Shown here: one piece after another, positions 51,342-61,172 of the stretch
Position numbering within the stretch: the stretch's first letter is position 1
Layout: the number at the start of each line of letters is the position of its first letter
Origin: Pseudomonas fluorescens
Lineage (GTDB): Bacteria > Pseudomonadota > Gammaproteobacteria > Pseudomonadales > Pseudomonadaceae
Assembly: GCF_001307155.1 (NCBI RefSeq)
Contig: NZ_CP012830.1
Coordinates: forward strand, 3,470,501 to 3,534,500
Length of the DNA: 64,000 bases
Reading direction: 5' to 3'
Notes under the pieces: generated by a model
Databases searched by the model: none
What the model saw: only the letters and a program-made list of their open reading frames with translations
What the model was told of the DNA's origin: nothing
Position numbers and translations under genes: made by a program

Positions 51342-52919
51342 ATGGCCCTCGACATTCACGCTCACCGCATCCTGATCCTCGACTTCGGTTCCCAGTACAC
51401 CCAACTGATCGCCCGTCGCGTGCGTGAAATCGGTGTTTACTGCGAACTGCACCCGTTCGACATGGATGAAGACGCGATTCGCGAATTCGCTCCAAAAGGC
51501 GTCATTCTCGCCGGCGGCCCCGAGTCCGTGCACGTAGCTGACAGTCCGCGCTGCCCGCAAGCCGTATTTGACCTGGGCGTCCCGGTCTTCGGGATCTGCT
51601 ACGGCATGCAGACCATGGCTGAACAGCTGGGTGGCAAGGTTGAAGGTTCCGAACTGCGTGAGTTCGGTTACGCCCGTGTCGACGTGGTCGGCAAGAGCCG
51701 CCTGCTGGATGGCATCGAAGACCACATCGACGCTGATGGCCTGTTCGGCCTCGACGTATGGATGAGCCACGGTGACAAGGTCACCAAGATGCCGCAGGAC
51801 TTCCACATCCTGGCCAGTACCCCGAGCTGCCCGATTGCCGGCATGTTCGACGATGCTCGCGGCTACTACGGCGTGCAGTTCCACCCGGAAGTGACCCACA
51901 CCAAGCAGGGCGGTCGCATCCTCTCGCGCTTCATCCTCGACATCTGCGGCTGCGAAGCCCTGTGGACGCCTTCGAAGATTGCTGAAGACGCCATCGCTCA
52001 GGTCCGCGCTCAGGTCGGCACCGACAACGTACTGCTCGGCCTGTCCGGCGGCGTTGACTCCTCGGTAGTTGCCGCGCTGCTGCACAAAGCCATCGGCGAC
52101 CAACTGACCTGCGTCTTCGTCGACAACGGCCTGCTGCGTCTGCACGAAGGCGAGCAAGTGATGGCCATGTTCGCCGAAAACATGGGCGTCAAGGTGATCC
52201 GCGCCAACGCCGAAGACCAGTTCCTGAACAACCTGGCTGGCGAAAGCGACCCAGAGAAGAAACGCAAGATCATCGGCCGTACCTTCATCGACGTGTTCGA
52301 TGCCCAGTCCAACAAACTGGACAACATCAAGTACCTCGCCCAAGGCACCATCTACCCGGACGTGATCGAGTCGGCTGGCGCGAAAAGCGGCAAGGCGCAC
52401 GTGATCAAGTCGCACCACAACGTGGGCGGCCTGCCGGAAGAAATGAACCTCAAGCTGGTTGAACCGCTGCGCGAGCTGTTCAAGGACGAAGTCCGTCGTC
52501 TGGGCCTGGAGCTGGGCCTGCCGTACGACATGGTCTACCGTCACCCGTTCCCGGGCCCGGGCCTGGGCGTGCGAATTCTCGGTGAAGTGAAGAAGGAATA
52601 CGCCGACCTGCTGCGTCGCGCCGACCACATCTTCATCGAAGAACTGCGCAAGGCCGACTGGTACCACAAAGTCAGCCAGGCATTCGTGGTGTTCCAGCCG
52701 GTGAAATCGGTAGGCGTGGTGGGCGACGGCCGTCGTTACGCCTGGGTTGTCGCCCTGCGTGCGGTAGAAACCATCGACTTCATGACCGCACGTTGGGCAC
52801 ACCTGCCTTACGAGCTGCTGGAAACCGTCAGCGGCCGGATCATCAATGAAATCGAAGGCATCTCCCGCGTTACTTATGACGTGTCGAGCAAGCCGCCAGC
52901 GACGATTGAGTGGGAATAA
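51342..52919 (+). CDS. guaA: GMP synthase (glutamine-hydrolysing)
   Basis: 525 aa. N-terminal class I amidotransferase (Cys in [16 protein letters not shown], His/Glu in [10 protein letters not shown]), ATP pyrophosphatase domain with [13 protein letters not shown], and the C-terminal dimer domain ending [11 protein letters not shown]. The final codons are a known hotspot for island integration; an imperfect second copy lies at 55394. Confidence 0.98.
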   Translation: MALDIHAHRILILDFGSQYTQLIARRVREIGVYCELHPFDMDEDAIREFAPKGVILAGGPESVHVADSPRCPQAVFDLGVPVFGICYGMQTMAEQLGGKVEGSELREFGYARVDVVGKSRLLDGIEDHIDADGLFGLDVWMSHGDKVTKMPQDFHILASTPSCPIAGMFDDARGYYGVQFHPEVTHTKQGGRILSRFILDICGCEALWTPSKIAEDAIAQVRAQVGTDNVLLGLSGGVDSSVVAALLHKAIGDQLTCVFVDNGLLRLHEGEQVMAMFAENMGVKVIRANAEDQFLNNLAGESDPEKKRKIIGRTFIDVFDAQSNKLDNIKYLAQGTIYPDVIESAGAKSGKAHVIKSHHNVGGLPEEMNLKLVEPLRELFKDEVRRLGLELGLPYDMVYRHPFPGPGLGVRILGEVKKEYADLLRRADHIFIEELRKADWYHKVSQAFVVFQPVKSVGVVGDGRRYAWVVALRAVETIDFMTARWAHLPYELLETVSGRIINEIEGISRVTYDVSSKPPATIEWE

Positions 52920-52993
52920 TGAGGCGACCCACAAAGCCGGCACCCTCTAGAGTTCGACGTTAGATTCGGAGGGGCGCTGGAGGGTTTTTAGCC

Positions 52994-53026
52994 AATGCCA
53001 GTCAGTTATGCTGACTGGCATTTTTG
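52994..53026 (+). terminator. Terminator downstream of guaA
   Basis: AATGCCAGTCAG and CTGACTGGCATT pair around TTATG, followed by TTTGTTTTT. Confidence 0.88.
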
Positions 53027-53093
53027 TTTTTGGGGGGAAAGCTCCGAAGCAAGAGCTGTCGCTTTCAATGAACGGCAAAGGCTGGCGTAGGTA

Positions 53094-55166
53094 TTAGAGA
53101 AACTGTGATCGAATCAGATCCGTATCGAACGGCGTTATCCCTTGATCAGGTGCAAACACCGCCTGTGCCTGCTGCGGCGAAGCCACTCGTTCCCCCCGTG
53201 CTCGAACATGTAAATCGAACAGAGTCTCCAAATCAGGCCGAGGTGTATGTACCAAAGCCCGCAGCATCAACGATATTCCACTGAGGTTGTTCCTGACATT
53301 GTTCCACCGGGGAGATGAAGTCAGCCCCAGATCGGCCCAGATCACTCGTCGCTCCTGCAAGTCCATCACAAATGGCAGACAGACCTGTGTGTCGGATGCG
53401 ATATCGATACGGTCGAACACGGATCGCGGCTCGAATATCTCACCCGACGCCGTGTCGGCGCGGGCCATCCAGCCAGCGAAGCATTCTGGAAGGTCGCAGT
53501 ACGACTGCTCGGTGAATGAGTTGATAGACGTGACGACATAGCGGATACCCTTCTCGACGAGGACATCCATGTCGAGGTCGATGAACTCCGAAGCCCCGTC
53601 GGGCGCGTCGACGATGTCGCCGCTATGGTAGCCGCCGAAACCTTTCAGGTTGTAGTACGCGACCGTTTGTGTGAACACGAAGTTGGCGTCGAAAAATGCG
53701 GCGGACAAGTCAATGTCAGTGCGTTCACGACCGTTTTTCCACCACAGGAACAGGCGAATAAAACGCGTGTCAGGTATAGGCAACCGACTGCCCCGCACCA
53801 GCGTACGTAGCGATTTCGATGAGGAACGCTGCGCCAGCGGAACCCGGTATTCGCGTAATGCTGGATCGATGAAACAGCGGCCTAGCGGTGGCAGTGACGC
53901 AAAACGCTTTACGAGAGCGTCTTCGCAGATTCGGGCTGCACGAGCCAACACGTCGGGTGTGAGCGGTCCGCGTCGATCCTTGATGCCATAGATTTTGGCG
54001 AATGAACCTTTCGGTGTGAAGGCCCGCAGGGGCAGGGGGCGCGGAGCGCGTACTTGGGCCAGCACCTGCAGCAGAACAGGTGAGGACACTTGTGTCGCAA
54101 CAGCCTCGAACGCGTCGAGTACAGAGTCTGCTTCGGTCGCGCGGCGCAGGGTCACGTCCAGTCGTCGTGCGAACTCACCAGGACGGCTTTGTAGTAGGGG
54201 CGTAAGCGTGGCGATGTGACGCTGGGCAAGCAGTGTTTCGACACGTGAACCAAATGAGGCCGGCGCTTCGTTGCGACGCGCGGCCGTGATGGCGGCTAGC
54301 GCTCGTGGGTACTTATCGGCATAGTCGCCTGGATGCAGTGCTTCAGCCAGACGTTTCCAGCGCTCAGCATGGCGCATCACGTCTTCAACAGCGTTGGGTA
54401 TGTGGTCGAGTAGGCGCAACAGCAGACGGCGCGTCGAGCGCTTCATCGCTTTGAAACGTGTCGAAGCTGTCGTCAGTGACACGTCTCCTCCATTCAGTGC
54501 AATCGCCAGTCGTAGCACGTCAGTCGCCGTTTCGAAGTTTCGCTCCAGGAATGCGTCCACCCGTGCATCGCCAGCTACATGAAGGATCAGTGCACCGCCA
54601 AGCTGCGCGCGGATCTCCCGGAACGGGATGGCCTCAGGCAGCAGACGGAACACATCGCGTTTGTACTCTCGGACAAACCAGATGACATCGGCATTTTCTT
54701 CTTCGGAGAGCGAGGTGCGCGATGAAACCAGCGGCTCGAGCAGTGACTCGAACTCAGAGACGCTTCCCGGTTCGATAACGCGGGATATGAAGTTGCCTTC
54801 AAGCATCGCAGGTCGAGCGTGTTCAGTCGGTGGTAAACGCCAATGCGTGAGGTAGTGCATGACGGCGTTAAGGTACAACTCCGCCTCTGAAGCCGTCAGA
54901 ACTTGCTCTGGAAAGTTAGGATAAAACGGCTTGTGGTGAACATGAGCGCCAGTCTGCCGTCGAAGCACTCCGACAACTTCGCGCAGCCAGTGCGTGAGTT
55001 CTGCCGCCGACAGCATGCCGATTTGCTCAATCAGGGGCTCGGACAGAACGCATCGGAATGCCGCAACTTCCCGGACAGCCGACGCGACCTGAGCGCGCGT
55101 GGCACCGCCAGTGCCCATCGGGACGTGAACTTTGGTACGGCGACGCAGGAACAGCTCCTGATTCAT
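53094..55166 (-). CDS. TerD-related stress-response protein
   Basis: 690 aa. Residues about 483-615 carry the pattern of TerD-type domains: DIDLSAAFFDANF, HSGDIVDAPDGASEFIDLD, GIRYVVTSINSFTEQ, CFAGWMAR and RRVIWADLG. The N-terminal 480 residues are helical and arginine-rich without known motifs; similar long proteins accompany tellurite-resistance (Ter) modules in other bacteria. No terZABCDE genes are nearby, so it stands alone. ATG 55166 with GGGAG about 10 bases upstream is preferred. It lies between guaA and a partial copy of the guaA end, which suggests island cargo. Confidence 0.65.
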   Translation of the reverse strand: MNQELFLRRRTKVHVPMGTGGATRAQVASAVREVAAFRCVLSEPLIEQIGMLSAAELTHWLREVVGVLRRQTGAHVHHKPFYPNFPEQVLTASEAELYLNAVMHYLTHWRLPPTEHARPAMLEGNFISRVIEPGSVSEFESLLEPLVSSRTSLSEEENADVIWFVREYKRDVFRLLPEAIPFREIRAQLGGALILHVAGDARVDAFLERNFETATDVLRLAIALNGGDVSLTTASTRFKAMKRSTRRLLLRLLDHIPNAVEDVMRHAERWKRLAEALHPGDYADKYPRALAAITAARRNEAPASFGSRVETLLAQRHIATLTPLLQSRPGEFARRLDVTLRRATEADSVLDAFEAVATQVSSPVLLQVLAQVRAPRPLPLRAFTPKGSFAKIYGIKDRRGPLTPDVLARAARICEDALVKRFASLPPLGRCFIDPALREYRVPLAQRSSSKSLRTLVRGSRLPIPDTRFIRLFLWWKNGRERTDIDLSAAFFDANFVFTQTVAYYNLKGFGGYHSGDIVDAPDGASEFIDLDMDVLVEKGIRYVVTSINSFTEQSYCDLPECFAGWMARADTASGEIFEPRSVFDRIDIASDTQVCLPFVMDLQERRVIWADLGLTSSPRWNNVRNNLSGISLMLRALVHTPRPDLETLFDLHVRARGERVASPQQAQAVFAPDQGITPFDTDLIRSQFL

Positions 55167-55230
55167 CCTTGATTTTCTCCCTTGGCCGCCGTCGTGAACG
55201 AGCTGCAGCATTGTGTCTACAACCGATATA

Positions 55231-55253
55231 AAAACGCCTGCAAGAAGCAGGCG
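55231..55253 (-). terminator. Minus-strand hairpin with T-run
   Basis: On the minus strand CGCCTGC-TTCTT-GCAGGCG is followed by TTTTTATA. It lies upstream of the TerD-related gene and would block leftward read-through into it. Confidence 0.7.
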
Positions 55254-55393
55254 CGGTGTGGAGAGCGGAACCCCTAGGTCATAGGAGGTTTAGAAGGAAG
55301 GTGTTCCATAGCCACGAAGGCATTCTACGGGAGGTTGTCTCTGGTTGTCAGGTTGCTGCATACCTCAACGGTAACAAGCTACTTCGCCAGAAG

Positions 55394-55410
55394 GATCGAG
55401 TGGGAGTGAT
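55394..55410. repeat. Imperfect copy of the guaA 3' end (candidate att site)
   Basis: GATCGAGTGGGAGTGAT matches the end of guaA, GATTGAGTGGGAATAAT (52904-52920), at 14 of 17 positions, and still encodes I-E-W-E-stop. A CGCCAG block precedes both. The differences are all synonymous, as expected if an element brought its own guaA end. Confidence 0.5.
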
Positions 55411-55441
55411 CCCGGTTTCAACTGATCGTCCGTAACACCTG

Positions 55442-55475
55442 AAAGGCCCCGTGAACGCGAGTTCACGGGGCCTTT
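55442..55475. terminator. Bidirectional terminator after the toxin gene
   Basis: AAAGGCCCCGTGAAC and its exact complement around GCGA, followed by TTTT-type flank. It ends the leftward toxin-like gene 6 bases after its stop. Confidence 0.88.
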
Positions 55476-55481
55476 TGCGTA

Positions 55482-58459
55482 TCAGGTGCCCGCCACCTGG
55501 ACCTGTTTGAGCCCAATGAGCCTTAATGCCGCCGAGAACTCCGCAATGCTGGGGTAGCGTCGACCACTGATGGACGGCCATTTGGGTCGCTCAACGTAGA
55601 ACGAGCCATGGTCGCGCTGTATCAGTGTGCGAACGATAGAGCCGTCGCTGCTGCGATGAATGAGCGTGGCCCGTTTATCGATATTCATCACTGTGTAATC
55701 ACCTGTATTGCGCAGACCTTTTTCCAGATTTTCGGCCAGCGCAACACTGGGCGGTGTATCCAGTTGCAGGCGCAGATCACCTTTGACGCTGGCCAGCGGC
55801 CGGCCGAAGTTATCGGTTGGAATACGCCCCGGGTCCAATTCGATGCCCCTCGCCGTACCGGCATCGGTGCTTTCTATGCGCAAACTGATGCCCCCCTCCA
55901 GTTCGCTGACACCCGGCACGCCTGCCCATGTGCTGGCGTGACTGTCTCCCATCAATGCAACCCAGCGATGAGCACCTCGGGCAGCCTGATCGGCGCTGAT
56001 CACCTCATGGGCAAAAAAATTCATCATCCGCTGGCGAAAGTTACTTTCGACACCGGTCATCCCCGTGCTCCTGTAGCTGGCCATGCAATCGATGGCCTGG
56101 ATCCGGATATGGCTTTTGCGGGCGGCCTTGACCACTTCCAGAAACGTGAATTGACCACTGGGGTCGGTGCCGTGCCCTCGATCCTGAGCTTTCAGGTAGC
56201 TCTCGAGATCTTCGGACAAGTGCCCGTCCGGTTGAAGATGTCCAGGTCGGCCTGATGGAAGTCGCTCAGCAAATGCTCCATGTAGAGCGTCTTGACCTTT
56301 TGCTTGCTCAGCACCTCCATGTTTTCGATCAGGAACTGTTTGCTGGCAACGCTTGAATGGCTCTCACCGACCACCAGCCCCGATATCAGGCGATACAGTT
56401 TCTTGATGATTTCCTTGTTGGGCAGGTGGGCTGGCAGGGAAGGAATCTCGGGCCTGGCTGGCAGAGTGTTTGATTCGAAGAAAGCCGTAGCGTCCCGGTA
56501 CAGGGTTTGCCGCATAGCCTTGAAGTCGGCAACGGGATTACTGCCGTCAGGCTTGGGCAGGCTGGCGGTGTAGTCTTTGAGGTCGTATTTGCTTCCGCCC
56601 CCTCGGGCGAGGTCTTTGAGCTGTGCGCGCGAGGCTTGTGGCATATCGTATGCGCTGGGCGGGCTGTCGATGTCCGGCAGCGGCGTGCTATCACGGCCCC
56701 ACGGCCATAACCCATCGAATTTGCCACCGCCGAACAGACCCGGACGGTTGATGGGTTGCCATTCTCCAGCCGCATCCAGGCGAACGGGCAGGCTGCGATA
56801 AAACGAGTAGGGGTTGGCCGGGTCAATGATGACCCAGGTTTTCAATGCCTCGACGTAGCGTACAAGGTAATAGCTGTCGTTGATCAGCACATAGTTGCCG
56901 CCGCTTGGCGGCTGATAGATACCGGCGAACTTGCCTTCCTCGCTGATGGGCGACAAGCCATCCAGCACTTCATTGGTTTCGAAGGATGAGAGCAGCTCCG
57001 CGCCTTGCTCCGCGTAGGCCGGGCCGGGGGCGAATCGGGCAATGGGGGGTATGCCTGAAGGGGTGGTTGGTGCTTCATCGACAGGTTCGGTGACGCTTTC
57101 CTGTGGACTGAAGGTTTCGCTGGCTTCACCTACTTCGGCAAGCTCCGTTGCTCCACGCAGGAAAGGCAGGTTGAACAGGGTTTCGATACCGCTGGAGATG
57201 GCGCCAACGACTCCCGCCTTGCGCTCGGCCTTGGTACTGCCGTTGATCGCCTGATCAATGTTCAACCCCATATCGGCAATGCCGGCGCCAACGGCAGCCA
57301 GTGCCACCGGCCAGCCAAGACCGGCCATTGAGCCGAAGAGGTGAACAAACGCGTTCAGATAGCCAATCCAGAGCTTTTTTCGCAGTTGTCCGTTGGAATG
57401 CAGGGACAGGTCCGCATCGCTGTACATGCGAGCCTTCACCGAGTCTCGCAACCAGCTGAAAACATCGCCGGTGATCGGCTCGGCGTTTTGATTGATCAGG
57501 TGATGGTCGTAGGCGCCCCATGTGGTGTAGAGCAGGTCGATCGTGGCGTTCAGACCGATTTTGCCGTTGTCCTGCTGTTGGGCGGACAACGGGAAATGGC
57601 TCATGAATCGCGCCCGGTTTTCCGCAAAGTTGTTTTGCAGCAGTAGCCACCAATGGAAATCGAGCAGGGTGGTGAAGAGGTGAAATGTTTGGGTTTCACC
57701 CGGTGTGTAAAGAATGTTCACGCCGTTGCGGTCGGTGATGCAGAGGATGTCGGTGGCCTGATAACCCCCGATATCCAGGGCACACACGCGTAACCCGTCC
57801 ACAGGGCGTGCCTGCGTTTGCAGCATGTCGAGGCTGACCGGCCAGGAGACATTGCTGGCCACGGCTTTGATCACGGTCTTGAGGTTTTCGTTGTTCAGCC
57901 GAGCCCTATCGTGTTCGTCGAGTGCCTGCACCAGGAAATTGAGTTTGGCCAGGGTACGAAAGTCGTCCGAATGGAGGGGCCAGAAACGCTCCATTTTTTC
58001 TCGGTAGGACTGACTGAAGTTGAGGGCCCAGAAGTCCTTCAGGACGTCCCTGGGGTACATCCGCACTTCGTTGGTTTCGTTGAAAATGGAGGCATGTGGA
58101 CCTTCGTTATAGAAGCCGCCGTCGCCGTCCGGCATGCCAGGGTCTTCCTGATCGCTGAGGCGGAATCGCTGGACCACCAGTTGCGGCAAGGTCAACGACT
58201 CACTGGGTTTCGGATAACGCTCCCAGCCCAGAAAAGCCTTGGGGCTGCTGACCGATACGTTATCGAAACGGTGCCACCAGACCTTGTCCGGGTCGATGCC
58301 TGTGATTCCGTGTTTGTCGAGTATGCCCTTTGCTACTTCGTGGGCCATCGCATGCATGTCGGGGCAGGCCTCGGTAAAGGGCACTACCAGTGCTTTTAGA
58401 GATCGTTCGTCGGCTGGGTTCGGGAGGAGGGACGGGGAAATCGATTCAGGCGTGTGCAC
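55482..58459 (-). pseudogene. Large toxin-like protein with ChaN/Tiki-like C-terminal domain, frameshifted
   Basis: Two open frames, 58459-56192 (755 codons) and 56219-55482 (245 codons), are one gene broken by a missing base near 56222: GGACGGGCACTTGTCC would read as R-T-G-H-L-S-E-D-L-E-S if one C were restored. The joined product would be about 990 aa. Its N-terminal 430 residues resemble the dermonecrotic-toxin-like proteins common in Pseudomonas (no signal peptide; a helical hydrophobic patch at AGLGWPVALAAVGAGIADMG). The C-terminal domain has GESHSS (residue 698) and GDSHAST, the paired E/D-x-H motifs of the ChaN/Tiki/erythromycin-esterase fold. Intact homologues are annotated as membrane-targeted effector toxins. 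The frameshift could be real or a sequencing error. Confidence 0.65.
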
Positions 58460-58610
58460 TTCTCGCTCCTTGAGAAATGGGGGTAAGAGACGAGGAACTA
58501 TGACAACCAGACCCGTTTGAATCTGTAGGAGCGGGAGCTATCGGGTTTTGGTCTTGATCGACGAACCCTGTAGGAAAAGAGTGTCTTCGAACTTCGCTGC
58601 AGGCGCCGAG

Positions 58611-59315
58611 TCAGCGCCGCGCCACGTCCGAAAAGTAGAACTTGTCCAGGGTATGCCGTGATTCGGTGTACTCGAACTGCCGGCCGTCCTGCAAAAAGGT
58701 CTGGTTGCTGACCACGATCACATGGCTCTGGCCGTCGAGGTCCAGGTGCTGCTGGTCATCCTTGCTCCGCGGCATCGCTTCAATGGTGCGTTGGGCGTAG
58801 GCGATTTGCAGTTGCAGGGTCTGCTCGATGAAGGCGTAGATCGAGTGCTCGGCGATCTCGCGGTTCAGCCCCGGAATGAGCTCGGCGACGAAGTGGTTGA
58901 TGTCGAGGATGACCCTTTTGCCATCGATTCGCCGTACGCGCTTGATCCGCGTGATCAGGCTGCCTTCTTCGGCTTTCAGGTGTTCGAGCAAGGCGCCTTG
59001 CAGGGGAATCTGCTCGAACTCCACGACCTCGGTGCTGACGTCGTTGCCCAGCCTTGGGTAGGTCTCCTGAAAACTGACGATGCCGCCGAGCTGGAATTCG
59101 ATCGGGTTGGTCGACAGTACGAAGGTGCCTTTACCGTGGATTTTCTGGGCGAAGCCGCGTTCCTGAAGCAGTTCGATAGCCTTGCGCACGGTGCCGCGAC
59201 TGGCCTGGTAGCTGTCCATCAATTCGGTTTCGGAAGGTAACCGCGCGCCGCGTTCCAGACGTTCGGTGGTGATGCTGGCAAGCAGATCGCTGTAGATCTG
59301 GTTGTATTTGCTCAT
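58611..59315 (-). CDS. treR: Trehalose operon repressor TreR (GntR family)
   Basis: 234 aa. N-terminal winged helix (LPSETELMDSYQASRGTVRKAIELL) and a UTRA effector domain (YPRLGNDVSTEVVEF ... IYAFIEQTLQLQ), which usually binds trehalose-6-phosphate. Divergent from treP, with a 42-bp palindrome between them as probable operator. Confidence 0.92.
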   Translation of the reverse strand: MSKYNQIYSDLLASITTERLERGARLPSETELMDSYQASRGTVRKAIELLQERGFAQKIHGKGTFVLSTNPIEFQLGGIVSFQETYPRLGNDVSTEVVEFEQIPLQGALLEHLKAEEGSLITRIKRVRRIDGKRVILDINHFVAELIPGLNREIAEHSIYAFIEQTLQLQIAYAQRTIEAMPRSKDDQQHLDLDGQSHVIVVSNQTFLQDGRQFEYTESRHTLDKFYFSDVARR

Positions 59316-59441
59316 GGTAGTGGCTGCGTTGTGCTCAAGGCAGGAACCTTAAGGGCAGAGGTGGGGTTTGTCCATTTAGCGTTGAAATCCTCACCTGTGG
59401 GAAATAGGGCCGCTGGTCGGCTTGTGAGTAAACAAATCGAA

Positions 59442-59483
59442 ACTCGTCTGTACGAGTTATTGCAATAACTCGTACAGACGAGT
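59442..59483. promoter_or_regulatory. Candidate double TreR operator
   Basis: A perfect 42-bp palindrome. Each 20-bp arm itself contains a smaller palindrome, ACTCGTCTGTACGAGT (59442-59457) and ACTCGTACAGACGAGT (59468-59483), centres 26 bp apart. That gives two adjacent GntR-type sites 55-96 bp before treP. Confidence 0.8.
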
Positions 59484-59537
59484 ACTTTTCGCTTCGGCAT
59501 GCTGCCAACAACAAAAAAACACAGTGGATGAAAAAGC

Positions 59538-60980
59538 ATGAGCCACGATTACCCGACTATCGCCAGCGAGCTGCTTCATAGCCTCGGTGGTGCTGACAAC
59601 CTCGAACAGGCCGCGCATTGCGTTACGCGTTTGCGCCTGGCCCTCAAAGACCCGCAGCGGGTCGACAGTGCGACGCTGAACCAGATCGACCTGGTCAAAG
59701 GTTCGTTTTTCACCGGTGGCCTGTTCCAGGTGGTCATCGGTCCCGGCGAGGTCGAGAAGGTCTATGCCGCGCTACGCCAACAGACCGGCCTTGCCGCGTC
59801 GACCATCGCCGATGTGAAACAAAAGGGCGCCGACAAGACCAATGCCATGCAGCGTCTGGTGCGGGTGTTCTCCGATGTGTTCATGCCGATTCTGCCGGCG
59901 CTGATCATTGCCGGCCTGTTGATGGGCGTGAACAACCTGATCGGCGCCAAAGGCATGTTCATTGCCGGCAAGACCCTGCTTGAGGCCTACCCGACGCTGG
60001 ACGGTGTCTGGAGCCTGATCAATCTGATGGCCAACACCTCGTTCGTGTTCCTCCCGGCGCTGGTCGGCTGGTCGGCGGCCAAGCGTTTTGGCGGCAGTGA
60101 AATCCTTGGCATCGTGCTCGGCCTGATGCTGGTTCACCCGGACCTGCTGAACGCCTGGAACTACGGCAAGGCGGTGGCCGGGCTGGATGGGCAGAGCCTG
60201 CCGTACTTCGATATTTTTGGCTGGTTCAAGATCGAGAAGGTCGGTTATCAGGGCCAGATCCTGCCGATCCTGATGGCCGCCTACGTCATGAGCGTCATTG
60301 AAAAATGGCTGCGGGCACGCGTGCCGAACGCCATTCAACTGTTGGTGGTGCCGATTACCACCATCGTCGTGACCGGGGTGTTGGCGCTGGCCGTGATCGG
60401 TCCGGTGACCCGGCACCTGGGGATTCTGATCACCGAAGGCGTGGTGACCTTGTTCGACCTGGCGCCGATGGTTGGCGGGGCTATTTTCGGTCTGCTCTAT
60501 GCACCGTTGGTGATCACCGGCATGCACCACATGTTCCTCGCGGTGGACCTGCAGCTGATCTCGACCCAGGGCGGTACGTTCATCTGGCCGATGATCGTCA
60601 TGTCCAACCTTGCACAAGGCAGCGCGGCACTCGGGGTGTTCTATATGACCCGCAGTGCGCGGGATAAAAGCATGGCCTCGACCTCGGCGATTTCCGCCTA
60701 TTTCGGCATCACCGAACCGGCGATGTTCGGCGTCAACCTGCGCTACAAGTTTCCGTTCTACGCCGCACTGAGCGGCTCGGCGCTGGGCTGCATGTTCCTG
60801 TCGCTGAACAAGGTTCAGGCCTCGGCGATTGGTGTCGGTGGCTTGCCCGGTTTCATCTCGATCATCCCGCAGTTCATTCCGATGTTCATTGTCGGGATGG
60901 TCATCGCCATGGTCGTGCCGTTCGTGTTGACCTGTGGCATGAGCATGAAAATCGTTCGAGCGGGATATCGAGTGGCTTAA
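59538..60980 (+). CDS. treP: PTS trehalose transporter subunit IIBC
   Basis: 480 aa. IIB domain at the N-terminus with phospho-Cys28 (AAHCVTRLRLAL), then the IIC membrane channel with about ten helices (GITEPAMFGVNLRYKFPF near the end). Imports trehalose as trehalose-6-phosphate. No IIA domain is fused or adjacent, so phosphate must come from a IIA encoded elsewhere. Confidence 0.94.
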   Translation: MSHDYPTIASELLHSLGGADNLEQAAHCVTRLRLALKDPQRVDSATLNQIDLVKGSFFTGGLFQVVIGPGEVEKVYAALRQQTGLAASTIADVKQKGADKTNAMQRLVRVFSDVFMPILPALIIAGLLMGVNNLIGAKGMFIAGKTLLEAYPTLDGVWSLINLMANTSFVFLPALVGWSAAKRFGGSEILGIVLGLMLVHPDLLNAWNYGKAVAGLDGQSLPYFDIFGWFKIEKVGYQGQILPILMAAYVMSVIEKWLRARVPNAIQLLVVPITTIVVTGVLALAVIGPVTRHLGILITEGVVTLFDLAPMVGGAIFGLLYAPLVITGMHHMFLAVDLQLISTQGGTFIWPMIVMSNLAQGSAALGVFYMTRSARDKSMASTSAISAYFGITEPAMFGVNLRYKFPFYAALSGSALGCMFLSLNKVQASAIGVGGLPGFISIIPQFIPMFIVGMVIAMVVPFVLTCGMSMKIVRAGYRVA

Positions 60981-60995
60981 CAGGCTGAGCACACC

Positions 60996-61129
60996 TGTGG
61001 CGAGGGAGCTTGCTCCCGTTCGGCTGCGAAGCAGTCGTAAAACCGGCGGATGCGGTGTGCTTGGCTAAATGCATTTACACGTTTTTGGGGCCGCTTCGCG
61101 GCCCAGCGGGAGCAAGCTCCCTCGCCACA
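60996..61129. repeat. REPIN between treP and treC
   Basis: Inverted arms at 60996-61020 and 61105-61129 (24 of 25 match; GAGGGAGCTTGCTCCC core). The interior closely matches the 41273-41405 REPIN. Confidence 0.9.
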
Positions 61130-61172
61130 AAAGAACAATGCTCAGCGCATAAATTCATTGAAGGAATCCGCC

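Noticed and set aside
51321..52943. 540-codon minus-strand open frame opposite guaA
   Set aside because: Shadow of guaA.
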